A stretch of 64,000 nt of DNA from Rotaria sordida (taxonomy: Eukaryota > Rotifera > Eurotatoria > Philodinida > Philodinidae): positions 151,865 to 215,864 of the forward strand of contig CAJNOL010000079.1 of NCBI GenBank assembly GCA_905250125.1, written 5' to 3'. A model generated the notes under the pieces. The model did no database searches. It saw only the letters and a program-made list of their open reading frames with translations, and was not told where the DNA came from. The translations under genes and the position numbers were made by a program. Shown piece after piece: positions 10,652-24,379 of the stretch (positions within the stretch are counted from its first letter, which is position 1; every line of letters starts with the position of its first letter).

Positions 10652-13600
10652 ATGCAATCATTGCATTATAATAATGGATCTATTAAATTAACTCGAGAAC
10701 GAGCAACAATGGTTTCTCGTTGGGAATGTGATGAAGTTGCTAAATGGATAGCTGGTAAATATACAAAATGAATAATATTGATAATTGATTTTCTTTTTCT
10801 TTTAAGGCTTAGCTGGTATTCAACCAGATATAAGTGAAATATTTCTTAAACATTCTATAAATGGTGCTGCATTAGGAATTCTTCTACGTGAAGATCTTAT
10901 TCGTATGGGTATTACACAACTTGATCAACAACTTATTTTAACGCAATCTATTGATCTTCTTCTTACACTTGTAATTAGTTTATTTATTTATTTTATTGAA
11001 TTCTTTTATTTTGTTTTTCCTATTTTATCTTTTAGATCAATCGTTTAAATAGTGAAACTCTTGCTTTACTATTTATGCGTATACATTGTACAGGTACAAC
11101 ATGTTATAATCTATTAAAAAGATACGATGAAACAATAAATGATAATAGTCATGTAATGAATTCACCTGAATTTTATACATCTATTTGTAATCTATCAAAT
11201 GCAATTGTTGAAACTTGTCATTGGCTTGGAAGGTAGAAGAAAAATACTCAAAAAATAAATAAATTATTTCTTTTTTTTTTCTTTTTTTGTTAGATTACCT
11301 TTTATTGAAAATGTTGAATATATTGATTTAAGAAGAAAAATAATCAAAGCTCTCGTTCAGATACGTGTTTTAATACGTAATTTACGTCTTGTCGATCAAA
11401 TTAATATGCCAAAATCAAAATTGATTCTCGAAGTAAATTTATTTTGAAATAATAAGAATACTATTTTATATTATATATTTTAGATAAATGAATTACGAAC
11501 AACTGCTATATCATTAGTTCGTCAGAATAAAGATTCATTATTTTCATCGGATTGTTATTTAACACGAGTTAATTTACGACGCCCAATTAAAGATGATGTC
11601 GTAAGAAAACTATATAATATATATATATATATATAAATATTAATTCAAGAGAATTTTTTTTGTTTTAGAATATTGAATATACAACAATGCCGGATTTTAC
11701 ACATATTATATCAAGTATTGAAACAGAAGTAAATTAATTTGAATATTAAAAACATGTGGGAAATAAATTTCATTTCATTTCATTTTCAGGCTATAGGTTA
11801 TATGGGATCTGGTTTTAGTGCAATTAATATTGGAGATGAAATTATTGAAATTAATAATCAAGTTGTGGTATGTCATTTATATTTCAAAAAATTTCAATGA
11901 ATCTATTTTGATTGTAAATGAGTATTTTTCTAAATCTGTTATGTATTCTTGATAAAGATGAATGAAATAAAAAAAAAACCTTACGAGAAAAGTCCTCCAA
12001 CTAATAAATCAATTTTGAGTCGAGACTATGTATACTCAAATGAGCTATGAAAACGTTTACGCTTTTAGCTTATTGCTGTGGAGAAACTATAGTTTTACGA
12101 CAGGTTTTTTTTTTATCTTCCTCAAAAAACTGATTTTCAAATTCCACTATGAAACTTTGCATAGAGACAAGCCGCCTTAACAAGGGTAGTGTATTGTGAA
12201 AATTTCAGGTGTTTTGATTTGCTTCTATCGTGAAATATGACTATTTATATGAGTGATGTAAAACCCACGCTATTACCATAATTGTATCTTAAAATAGGAA
12301 CAGCGACAAGATCTGAAATATTCACAAAAACTACTCTCATTAATACTTGTTTCTATGTAAAGTTTCAAGTTGAAATTCGAAAATCAGTTTTTCTGAGGAG
12401 GATGAAAAACTACCGTAAAAAATTATAACATCTTCGCCGAAAACAATTTATCAGTTGGAGGGGTTTTCTTATTAGTTATAGAAAATCAAGAGAACAGACA
12501 CGTCATGAACATCTAAAACTTCACATCTTATCAGAGGTTCTGATAAATAAATCCAACTCTTTCGTTTTATACATCAATACTTATTAACAATCGAGTTTTG
12601 TAAACGATCAGATTTATTATTTTACAAGATTTTCAAATTTTTTCTCCTGTCGTACGTAAGTGTTAGAAAGAATCTAAAAAGTGATTTGAATAAAGAAAAT
12701 GTTGACCAACTAGAATATCAGGAAATAAAAATTATTATTAGATTCGCAAAGATATGGACTCTAGAAAATCCAGTTTTTCAACATCTAGAGCGTGTCAATA
12801 TAATTTTGTTTAGATCACATGTAATGATAGAGTAAACCATTTTCTACAAAATGAGATATCGCCGAGTTTTCTGTAATGTAGCAATTTGATTGAAGGTCAA
12901 AAAAAAAGGTTTGTCTACAAGAAATTGGAAATAAAATGACTTTAGAAGCTTCCGTGAGATTGTTGTATCTCAGCTAACTCGGAGACGTCTCAATTTGTAG
13001 AGAATTATTTGCTCTATCGTTTTGTTTAGTCTAAAAAAAATTATATTTACCCGTTGTAGGTGCTGAAAAACTAGTCTTTTGGTTTTCTGGACTCCTCGTC
13101 TTTGTGAACTTGATAATAATTTTTATTTTCTTATATTTATTTTGGAAAAATTTTCCTCAAATCAAATCACTATTTCCTCTCATTACTTTATAGATAAGCT
13201 TTCTACAAGGATCTATGAAATTAAAACATTTGAAATTTAACTTCTAACAACATTCAATCCTTTCTTTTTTGTTTCTATAAAAATGGCTTTCACTTATATA
13301 TGAATAGTCTATCATTTAAAATATAACATCGAACCTTTTGTTTTTGAAGATTGGTTGGGATCCAATACATTTTCCTGATTTACTTCGTTCATCATCTCAT
13401 GTAAATGAAATATGTTTATTAGTAAAAAAAATGCCCCGACATAATGATGATGAAATTTATGCAAAACGTATAGCTGATTTAGCACCAAATCCTCGACGTA
13501 CACGTGCTCGTGGTGCTTTAGAACGAATGAAACAAACAGAATCTAATCGAACAAGATTATTAGAACAAGAAGGGTAAGAATAAAATATTTCATTATTGGT

Positions 13601-16600
13601 TTTTTTTTCTTCTTCTGCTCTTCTAACATTTTTTTTTTACTAACCATCATAGAATTCGAGAAGAAAAACAGGTAGATTAAGTTATTTATGTTGTATTACT
13701 ATGAAGCGCTTTTTTTTTCTCCTCTTTATGTTGTCTTGTCAATATTTATTATTGGTTTTAAGAACGGATCTCTTCAGGTGATAAAAAAAAGAAAACATTC
13801 GTCCTAGTTGAAATTTTAAGTGTATAATAGGGTTCTCTTTGTGGACAAAATTTTGATTTGAAATAACAACATTGAATTTTTGATGATAAATCTTGCAATA
13901 AGAATGTGAAGTATTATTGGTTTTGCTTAGTATTAGACGATTCTACTTGCTGACACAGATCTCATCTCGAAAGGTTTCCATCACTTGGAGAGATTCTTTC
14001 TGTAGTTCGTAAAAACAAGGTTTTTTTTTCATTGGTATTTTTCTTTATATATATATAGAGAAATTGATGTTGAAAGTGATGATGAAACTCTTTATCAAAG
14101 TAAACGTTCTTCACAAATAAAACGTGATCAACATTCATCATTACCTGATTTGACTGAATCACTTACAAGCAGTAATAATGCACATGATCTTAGTCAAATA
14201 TCTGATCATAGTGAACATTCTTCGTCAAGATCATCTGTATCTACAACTACAGTATTATCACCAACATCTCCCATTAAAATGAATTCAAAACGAAAAAGTA
14301 TGGAAAAAAAATCCAAATCAATTCTTGATTATTTGATATTTTATCTTGTTACAGGTAGTGATCAACCACAATCAGCTGGCGGTACTCCTACATCACCAAA
14401 TGTAACACCCAAAAGTCCAAGAAAAATGGTAAAAAATGTATTTTTTTTCAGGATTAATCGTTATTAGATACCTAGAAAAAAGTACAAAAACATACATCGC
14501 TGAACAAAAGTATCAACCTTTCCTTTGAAGTGATATCATTTTTTATGATTTTTCGTACGTCTAGACCACAATAAACCTTGATCTAAATCGGTTGACGTAG
14601 GTGAAACCGGCACTGGTTACTGTGTCTGAGAGAATATCATAGGACGATCTGTTCATTGCGTTTTTTGATAACAATAAAAATTTGTTTGTATATGAGGCAT
14701 GATATCAAATATCGTAGACGTATTGTTTATATAAAAATGATTCACAATATAATCGTGCCAATAAACCTTATTACATGTTTTCCAGCAGAAAGGAAATGAA
14801 CAACAAAAAAAAAAAACTTAAGATTTATAAGGAGAACAAAACAATAATAAAACAACCATAAAGATACAAGATACAAATTGCAAAATGTAATCAGTCTTGA
14901 ATTTCTCGTATGAACGAATAAATACTTCTGTTGTTAATTTAATTTGATGATAGACGTCTTCGTCTTTGAGTAAATACCAATCCAGCTGAGCTAAATACTG
15001 TTTCTATCGAAGCACTAGTCGCTCATATGGTATCTACTATTCAGGCTACTAGTGATAATAATGGAAAATCACGACGAGTTTCACCACCAGACTAGAACTT
15101 CCTTGATTTTTGTGATCAATCAGGCGACTAGAATGTCCTGTAACCAGAGTCAAATGAATTCCATTCAAAATTAGAATCAATTTTTTTGGTAATCAAGTTA
15201 TATTTATGTATAAAAATCAATTTTTGGATTAGCTCAGATAAACTTCATTATCATTATTTGTAATTTACTAAAGAAATTTTCATTTTTATTTTTAAGGGTA
15301 TTGAATCTTATTTTTCAACATTATTTCGTCCACGTCAAGATTCTAAATCAGTTATTCCTGATTTAAATGATCATACAACTAAAGATCAACCACAATTAGT
15401 TACTGTTAAACGTATTGATTCATTATATAAACAAAATTCTCCAAATAATTCAATAACATCACTTCATGATGATCAAATCATCGCACCAATTCCACCAGCA
15501 TTACCACCAACAATCGATAAAAATGATAGTCAAACTAATTTATATACATCAACACGTTCATCTATTTCAAATCTTTTTAAAGTAAATGACTTTTTCTTCT
15601 TTCCTTTCTATTAATTAATATTTAAATATTTATTTTCTTTTAAGTCACCTGATCAAAGATCTAAACGACAAAATGTCGATAATGGAAAGAATATAACGTA
15701 AGGATGATTATAAAACTTTGATAATAGAACGGAATATATGTAGACTTGTAGAATAAGACTTGCTCTATCAGACGATGCATGTATTATCAACTTCTATTGC
15801 GTACCGATAAATTGTCGATAGATGACACTATCTGTTGACAGGTTAACTGTACTGAACAAAACTTGATATTAGATGTATCATGGGATAGAAGAATCTTCCT
15901 TTGCAAGGTTACTATATTCCGCTTTGTAGTCAAAAAAGACTTTGAAACTTATAGTCACCTTTATATATATGTATATAAAAAAAGAATTTCTACATTTATT
16001 TCATAGATTTCGAAATGAACTTAAAATGGAAATTGGTTCGATTTTTGGAACTCATAATAATGGTATTGTTGCTAATAAACCACCATTAAATCACAGCGAT
16101 AATCGAAAAGTATGATGATTTTTATCTAAATAATAATTTTTTTTTTTTGTGAAACACGATCTAAAAGTAATGTTGAAGCATAGCGGTAGAAGTTTGGAGT
16201 CACCTCACAGACATTTTAGCAATGTTCTTGTCCATTACAGCCTGTGACACACATCATTACGTTGCAGAATTTCTTGATTTACAATAGATGTAGATCAATC
16301 GTGTTTTCCATTGTAAATCTCACAGAAATTATACTAATCATTTTTATTTTAGAATTCTGTTACTACTGAACGACGTCGTCCAAAACATAAACGTAAGTAA
16401 TTTCGATTCTTTAAGAGTTCGATATGAAAAATATGTTCTAGCAACTGTTAAGTGGTAAATTTATAATAAGGTAACATTTTTCTATCTATATAGGCATAAT
16501 TTATTCATTTGCACATATTAATGCTAGAGATTGACCGAATTTATTTCATTTTTTTTACAAATCTTTTCTAGAAAATTAAATAACAAGATATAAAAAAGAC

Positions 16601-19600
16601 AAAAAAATTGATTTCATTGCTGAGATAATAATATGACCATCTTGTAAGACAATGCCAATAGCATATAAAAGTGTAGTTTTTATCTATATCGCTTCATATA
16701 TCATAGAAAACAAATACTATCAAAGAGATATTATTGTCTGATCTTTCATGTACGCAACTTTAATTTTGTTTGAACGTCAATTACTTCTTCTGAAACTGTT
16801 TGAAGTAGTCTATTAAGTTGGTTTCATCTATCGTGAAAACATCGATTTCATCCTAAAAAGAGACAATTTTTATGCGTTACAGCCAGAACTCTCGATGTGG
16901 GAGGGAGGAGGAGCTGGTCCCTGCACAAATTGATAATCTGTTTTACTGTCTGGCAAATTTTTAAATAGACGCTGTTCGGGGATCTTCGCAAGTTACCCCC
17001 CCTCGTTGGCCCCGGGTTTGTTTTTGTGTATGGAACCTTTTCCGAGATTTGGCTCATCCCTGAAGGAAGATAGGGTGATCTTTCGAAAGCTACCCCCACC
17101 GCTTGTGCCCGATCACGACTTTCTATGAAACACGGAAAGTGGCACACTACCGGCCGCCCCCGATCACCAGTTTTTATGAAAAACTAGAACATTTTCGGCA
17201 GCTATTTCTGAAAAGCTTTCGTTAATAGACTGTCTGCGAAAGTTTATGAAAAGTGTCTACGCCTCCTCCCACTCTCAAAAACAATCGAGAGCCTTGGTTA
17301 CAACATGTTTTGCTAAGTCACATTGCAATTATTTCAATCGGCTTTATCTTTTGACTAATGAATCATTTTGTGACGTCATCTATATTAAACAATCAATCTC
17401 ATAACGTGTACCAGAACAGTCAATGTAGTTAGTACAAACGACTCGAGCGCGTTCACAACAAAATAGGAGCATGGTTTCGATTAAGTTCTGACATTTTTCT
17501 AAGAGTTAAAAAAAAATTCAAGCAGAATAACTGCGATTAACCGACAATTTTCGACCGATTATCATGACATAAGCGACTTAAATACTTTCAGCTTCATTCT
17601 GTTGAAACATTTTGAAAAAAACCTGTGATTCCATCATGATTGAACACGTCGAATAAGTTGTTTTATTGACATATGTAAAATATACATCAGTCTAGATCAA
17701 TATAATATTTCATCTGGATAAACTTAAAACTTTAAAATTCACTTGTTTTCTAACTGAATGATAGCCATTATTTTAGAAATAACGAGTTTGATTTTAGTCG
17801 AAATGAATTTAATTTTATAAAATGCATTAGTTCTGCTTTGATCATAACACAATTAGAATTAACAAAAGACCTTATTTCATATTGTAGTTTATTAGTACAC
17901 ATAACATTTACACATGCTAGCATAGTATGAATATTTTTGATGACATTGATCTAAAGGTTTGATGCTGACAATCTTGATTCTCTAACAAACAATAAAACAA
18001 AACTTTGCTCTTCAATCAATAACACAAAAAAAATGAGACATAAAGATATATTGCTGCTTTCATTCAATTGTATATTATAGATCTATATATATATGAGTAT
18101 ATCTTAATCGAATTCGGATTATCTCTAGCATATGCACATTATTATATTGGGTTTTGCAATTTCGATATTTTTGTTTTCTTTTTTTATTCCATCAGTTCAT
18201 ATTTATTTTATTATTTATTTTAGCATCATATAGAAAAATATCTTGTAAAGATTTGGGTAAAGGTGATTGTGAAGGTTTTCTCTATCGTTATTTACCAAAA
18301 GGAACACTTTCACTTGTACAATGGCGACTTTATTGGTGTGTTTTAAAAGGTGGTACTTTATATGTATTTAAATCAAAAGATGTAAATTAAAAAAATGAAT
18401 AATGAAGAAAAATAATTGAAAACAAAAAAACAAATATTTTTTTTTTATAATTTTTTTTAGGATAAAAACCAAGAAGTTGAAATAAAACTTGAAGGAAAAA
18501 ATGTTTCACCAGCACCAGAACGAAGAAAATAGTATGTAAATAAATTTGAAAAGAAACGAAGAGAAGAAATCCTGTCTTTTCTTGTTAAGTGGTTTTCGTA
18601 TTGCTGATGAAACTAGTAAATATCGTGAATATTTTTATTGTTCAACACGTGATGAAATGGCTAAATGGATGAATAAAATGGGTTTAGCAGCTATTAATTT
18701 TAATATTGATGATTCGAAAATTGGTGGTTTTCATAAAGGTTTTGTTGATTCACGTGAAGGATCACCAGCATCAACACCAATTGTTGGTGTATCATCATCA
18801 TCATCATTATCATTATCATCAACTAATAAACAACAACAACAAATTGGTCATCGAGGTTCAGTTGGTGATAGTGAAAATGATTCCGATAAAGAATCAATTG
18901 TATCATGGCATAAATCAGCATCACATCATAGTAGTGTTTCTGATACAGAACCATCGAGAGATAAAGTAAATAAATAATAAATTATTAATTTATATGAAAA
19001 AGAAAATTCTTTACTTTTTTAAAAAAAAAAATAGAATGATAAACGAGCTGATTTATCATCTGTTACTCGTCATGCGCGTTCATCATCATCAGCTTCAATT
19101 TTATCTGATACACATAATAGTTCAGTAATATGTCCATCAAATCGTTTTGTTGGTCAAATAAATACATCATCAAATAAAGGACATCATCGAACAAGTAGTT
19201 CACCAGTACAATTTCCATTATCATATGAAGATGATCAAGATAATGCTTATGTAAATGCAGCACCAAGACTTTCTGATTCAGATTCATCAAATGAACTTCC
19301 TTATCAACGAATGTTTAATAATAGACAAATGGTTAAAAATAATCAAACACAAGAAGTAAGAAAATATAAAAATAATTATAAATTTAATTAATATTATCAA
19401 TTGATCATTGAATATAATTTTTTATAGCTATATAACAGATTTTCGTATGTTAAGAATATATTTATTTTGACGAGGAAAAATCTCACAAAGAGATAAAGAG
19501 TTATTGAGATGAGACTTTTTTATCATTAGGAGTAAAGTCTACTAACGAGAAAACTATTCGAACTGAATAAGCCCGTAAGGAAGTCTCAATAAGGCTAGAA

Positions 19601-21238
19601 AAAGCTTAAAACGGTTAGTACTCATGGACCTCTGGTGTCGAGTTATGACCGTTTTATTAAATTTTCGACCTGTAATCTTGCCCACAGATAAGTCTAATTA
19701 TCTTTAGCCGAAAAGAATGTTCGTTAGTCGAGATATAGAATTTCCAAGTAAATTCTATTTTTTATGATATGTCTGTAGCAGGCAACTATTCATTGGAAAC
19801 TCAATATCTCAACAAATGAACATTCTTTTTGGTTGAAACTTTCAGGATATTCTAAAGGTCATTAGATCTATCTATAGGCTGAATTTCAGATCGAAAATTC
19901 AATAAAATGGTTATAATTCGGCTTCAGAGGTTCATGGATGCGAACTCTTTTATAATCTTTTTCTAGCCTGCTCAAGTCCTTCTTGTTGGCTCAATATGGG
20001 TTCAAACGGTAGATAATAGTTAGGGTAGTGTCCTTGTAAGAGTCAGCAAAACTTAAAATCATTCATCCCCTTATAGTTCTCTTCTCAAATTATGATTATT
20101 TTACTAGATTTCTTATCTAGTACAAAGTATATCATAAAAAATTCAATATCACTATTTCAAACTGAAGTTTTGGCTACAAAAAAAGTCTTATAATGCCTAT
20201 CATACATAGAAAGTTTTATCTAGAGTGAATGTCTTCTTCTCCTTAGATAACACTGTTACCTCAGGAAAAAAAAGAATTAGTTCTAGATGAAAATTTCTGT
20301 CTATATTAGGATTCATAAGACTTCTTCGTGAATGAAATTTCAGTTCGAAACGATGATATACTCTACATTAGGGTTAGAAGCTCAGTAAAATTATCATAAC
20401 TCGAGAAGAAAGCAATAAGGACACGAATCATTATAACATTTTGATTAGTTTCAGTAGATTGTATTTAATTCTTTGTTGCTCTTCACGCTTGAGAATGACA
20501 ATTCGCTCAATAACGTCAATCTTATGATTCCTAATATACACACAAAAAGTTTGAACCACCTATATATTAAATAATTCATGCATTCGTTGAAAAAAATTTC
20601 TGAAATTTACAACAAAAATGGCATGATAACCTGATTCACCACATTCACATCGTACGCTGTTGGTGTGGCTAAATATAAGGCTCGCCTATCCACCTAATCC
20701 AATCATATACAAATCCTAAAAATTATATATCATCATCATTGATAACGATTTCTTAAATATTTTTCTTCTTTTCATTCAGCTTCTTCAACCTTCAACTAAT
20801 GATCAATCAAAAATATTGAATACTTCAGGTGGTTTTAATACTCCAATTGCTTCTCATTTATCAACATTTAATGATAAAACTTCATTATCATCACAACAAC
20901 CTTCGAACAGTAATGCTTTACTTACTGGCGATGAAGTATTTTCATCACAAACAATAAATAGTCCTGATATACAACCAAATTCAACATCGCCATCATCATC
21001 ATCATCATCATCAACTTCTTCACTTAAACAATATTCACCTGCTGTTGTACGAACTGCTCCATTGTATATATCTGTTTATACATCAACTCCACCCATACCT
21101 CTCGTCAAAGGTATTGTTGCATCATCAGTACCTTCAACAAATGATGATGAACCATATTTTACTCGTCGTTCACCTCCACCACAATCACCATCGTCATTAA
21201 CAAAACCAGAACAATCAACAATTACAAATTCACCATGA
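10652..21238 (+). CDS. cnk: Connector enhancer of kinase suppressor of Ras (CNK)
   Basis: Nineteen exons join in frame to 1086 residues: 10652-10754, 10807-10970, 11036-11232, 11294-11432, 11484-11600, 11669-11728, 11790-11867, 13350-13573, 14059-14297, 14355-14428, 15297-15581, 15645-15697, 16007-16109, 16353-16392, 18224-18381, 18461-18531, 18590-18965, 19035-19355, 20780-21238. Domain order is diagnostic: SAM (about 22-89), CRIC (about 93-205), PDZ (about 230-305, with GDEIIEINNQVVIGW matching the CNK PDZ end) and PH (about 635-745, starting SCKDLGKGDCEGFLY, ending MAKWMNKMGL). The C-terminal 340 residues are Ser/Pro-rich and low complexity. CNK is a membrane-associated scaffold linking Ras, Raf/KSR and Rho-type signalling. 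Start chosen at the first ATG before SAM; 10673 is an in-frame ATG alternative. Three introns above 1.4 kb each hold a foldback element. Confidence 0.88.
11983..12476. repeat. Foldback/MITE family A, copy 1, in CNK intron 7
   Basis: The ends are inverted, with the block CTCCAACTAATAAAT at the left and its counterpart near 12445-12465. Inner arms also pair (CTGATTTTCAAATTC at about 12131 with GAAATTCGAAAATCAG near 12372). A second copy is at 34938-35287. Intron 7 spans 11868-13349. Confidence 0.7.
16876..17301. repeat. GC-rich foldback element in CNK intron 14
   Basis: Left end GTTAC...CTCTCGAT...GGGAGGGAGGAGG (16876-16910) pairs with the right end (17262-17301) in inverted orientation. The interior is visibly richer in G and C than anything else in the window, with runs of C at 16993-17000 and CCGGCCGCCCCC near 17150. 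A 99-codon minus-strand frame here resembles no known protein to me. Confidence 0.55.
19530..20050. repeat. Foldback element in CNK intron 18
   Basis: The segment 19590-19740 (AGGCTAGAAAAAGCTT, GAATGTTCGTTAG) recurs inverted at 19800-20000 (GAACATTC, CTTTTTCTAGCCTG). Centre near 19775. Outer limits are approximate. Intron 18 is 19356-20779. Confidence 0.6.
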
Positions 21239-24200
21239 AATGTGCATCATTATACCTCTATATAACAATAAAAATAAACGTCTTTCTTTTCTCTCTTTTG
21301 TTTTCTTTTTTTGGCAATACTTTTGAAATATTAAACCCGGTTATCTCTATTATTGTATCTATTTTTTACAATATAATATTTATTTTATTTCCTTTTCATA
21401 AATATATTTCTCATTATTATTTAATTTATTAATCATTTCTTCAGAAAGAATAACTATTGCAATCAATTATAAGAAAAAAATGTATTTATAATTTATTAAT
21501 CAAATCTATAACAACGACAGAAGTATTTTTATCAAAAAATCTTTTCGAGTACGAAAAAAGAAAAACTGCACAACAATCCTTTTTGCATATATGCCCAGCA
21601 TATCAGTAAGTAAAATGAATCATTAGGTTGAGTCATAGATTATTTTAATAGTCACATAGAAGTTTATATAAAATTATCGTCTTGAATATTTATTAGAGGT
21701 AAGAAGTTTGTAATGTAAAACTAAATCATCACCAAACTACTAGAAATATTTAATAAATTTTGTGTTATTGTCATGTTTTTAAATACTTTATAGATTTGAC
21801 TAAAACTTTTTTTTGTTGATGAAATTGTTCTAATTAAAAAAAAAAGAATTAATATCAAATTTAATACTAATAATTAAAAAGATATTTGTCTTATTTTTGA
21901 TTAATCAAATAATAATCTATTGAATAAACCTAGTAGTTACAGTCGAAGCGATCGAAGCGTCTATTATAGAAAAGAGAAGAGATGTTGAACTAGGAAAAAG
22001 TTCACTATTTTTGATATCTCGTCTACATTTATAGTCTTAAAAATAAAATTAAGCAACAAATGATTATGCTACTGTGAATTTTACAGTGGAAACCATCAAT
22101 GCGAAAAATGATAAGCATAACTGTAGAATTAGCTAGTCATAAACCGTGAAATTTCGACCAAAAATATAAAGAAAAATCATGATTTTTCGCTATAGAACCC
22201 TACGATGATATTCTAGGACATGCCCAAGAGTTTTAAATTCTCTACATTTATGGTCTGAAACACATCATTTTATGACTCCCAAAGTCAATATTTATGCATT
22301 TCGATCTACAGTTATGCCCCTCACCCCTTAGTAAAACTTCACCCTCTATTAATATATGTAATGTGGGTGTCGATGTCTAACGAGAGAATCTCTCCAGGTG
22401 ATAAAAAGCTCTTAAGCTCAAATTTTGTCCATATGTAGGAAATGCATAATTTAGAAAAATCCTAAGTAGATATAGGGGCAAGTTACGATTTGGCTGAGAT
22501 ATCGACTTTTTACTACAATCGTTCCATAGGACTCGACTTTTCCGATAAAATTACAGTTTCGAGTTTTGACCTGAAATTTTACATATATCGAGGTCTCAAT
22601 CAGACTAGCTTACCTACAAAGTTTTAGAATTTCTGGATAAATTATGTTCAAGATACCAGTATGTTAGCTTATAGACGTTTTTTATAGATATTGCATTATG
22701 CACAAATGTTTTGAAAAACCCATATATCGGAGATAATTCATCCAAAAATTCTAAAACTTTGTAGGCATGCTAGTCTGATTGAGAACTCGATGCATGTCAA
22801 ATTTCAGACCAAAACTCGAAACTGATTTCACGGGATAAGTCGAGTCTTATAGAAAGATTGTGATAAAAAGTCGATATTTCAGCCAGATCGTAAGTTTCGC
22901 CCATATCCTCTTAGGATTTTTCTAGTCTATACATACCTTATCTATGAACAAAACTTGAGCTTAAAAACTTTTTAGCACCTGGAAAGATTCCCTGGTAACT
23001 GTAGTTGAAAAGAAGACTCACATCTATATTATGTATCTTAATATAAGTGAGATTTTATTTAAGGTGAAAAGCATAAATGTGAAGAAATTTGGCAAGTGTC
23101 GACAGGCATCCTATGCCTCGTTAGTATACGTTCCATAGCTGAAAATCGAGATTATCTCTACATTTTTGCTTTTTTGATCATTCTCCCTACATTTATACTT
23201 TCTGTTATGATATATAGAGTTTTATAACGATATGTTGACGACAATACCATATTCTTAATAGTAGAACCATAAATGTAGAAGAAATATTAAAAATGGTAAA
23301 TTTTCCTAGGTATCATGATATTACGAGCAGAAGAAATTTAAATATGTTAATCTGTGATAATGTTCAAATATCTGTTCTCAAACAAAATGGTGATTATAGA
23401 GTACATTGAAGAAATATTTTTTATATACAGCCAGTGCTTAACGAGACTAATTTAATAGTATCTGCAAAGCTTTGTTCGAAAAGATGAAATTGTCTGAAAA
23501 CAATAGAAGTCTTGGGGTCTCTGATATCGATGCGTATACAGGGATCTTCTATTTCGAAGAGTGGTTTAGTAAAATTTTTCAGAGTTTATCAAATATTTAG
23601 ATTATTTCCGTTTTTTTGTTTACTGCAATACATCATCGTTTGAAATAGCTAATCTCACATGAGTACACAATTTGAAGTGGAGAAAAGTTTTAAGCGATAT
23701 TGTATTTATCTCTTATTTAACTTATCGATTGTTATACAATTCTTATACGTAACACAGTATTATTCGGAAGAATTAAGTTCCTTTGTTATTCTCTTAAACT
23801 CTAAGACACTAAAATGAGTAAAAGGATAAAAATTATTCATAGTTGTCACAGTAAAGTTAGACCAATATAACTTTAACTGCACGTGAACCTATGAAACCTT
23901 ATCCTGCATATTTCTACTTCCTATCATAGAATACACATTAACACTGCCTATCAATCTATAAAACAAACATATAGCTAAAATCTTCTCGCTTACAATGAAG
24001 ATGTTTGATTATATTTCATATTTATTGTAGGCAAAATCAGAATTCATACAATAAAAATAATTAAAATCTGAATAGAATAACTATTCTTTTTTTTTTCAAC
24101 GATATCTTTTCATTTTACTAAACAATTTACAAGACAAAACATTTTAATCTATTCATCCATATGTAAACACCCACCTCGTTTTGAATAATATTTTATCGAA

Positions 24201-24379
24201 CAAAAAAACTACTATTTCTTTTTCCGATCGGGAGAGTCCGGGACCAACTCGGTGACCTCTACTGATGAGCGTCTAGTCAATATCAGAATTCTAATTTTGT
24301 CTACAACATCCTTTTTTGTTTTGTCTAACAAATTTAGGTTCATAATTATCTAAGATTACAACTGAATTCAAATTCAATA
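21239..24379. other. Intergenic region between CNK and MBTPS2
   Basis: Contains an AATAAA-type signal just after the CNK stop (about 21262), a large foldback (22300-23085), and several scattered copies of CTACATTTAT between 22020 and 23280. A short relatively GC-rich stretch lies at about 24225-24275. No gene seen. Confidence 0.6.
22300..23085. repeat. Large foldback element
   Basis: Two arms of about 380 bp meet near 22690. Examples of paired blocks: ACAAAGTTTTAGAATTT (about 22616) with AAATTCTAAAACTTTGT (about 22746), and CCAGGTGATAAAAAGCTC (about 22394) with a diverged complement near 22960-22985. Overall about 80% similar by eye. Confidence 0.7.

Noticed and set aside
13653..13671. Possible 19-nt CNK microexon between AG and GT
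   Set aside because: Including it breaks the frame of the next exon; joining 13573 directly to 14059 keeps frame.
16848..17147. 99-codon minus frame in the GC-rich foldback
   Set aside because: Long mainly because GC-rich sequence has few stops; no recognisable motif.
18706..18969. His/Gln-rich plus-strand frame in CNK exon 17
   Set aside because: Out-of-frame reading of the Ser-rich CNK tail.
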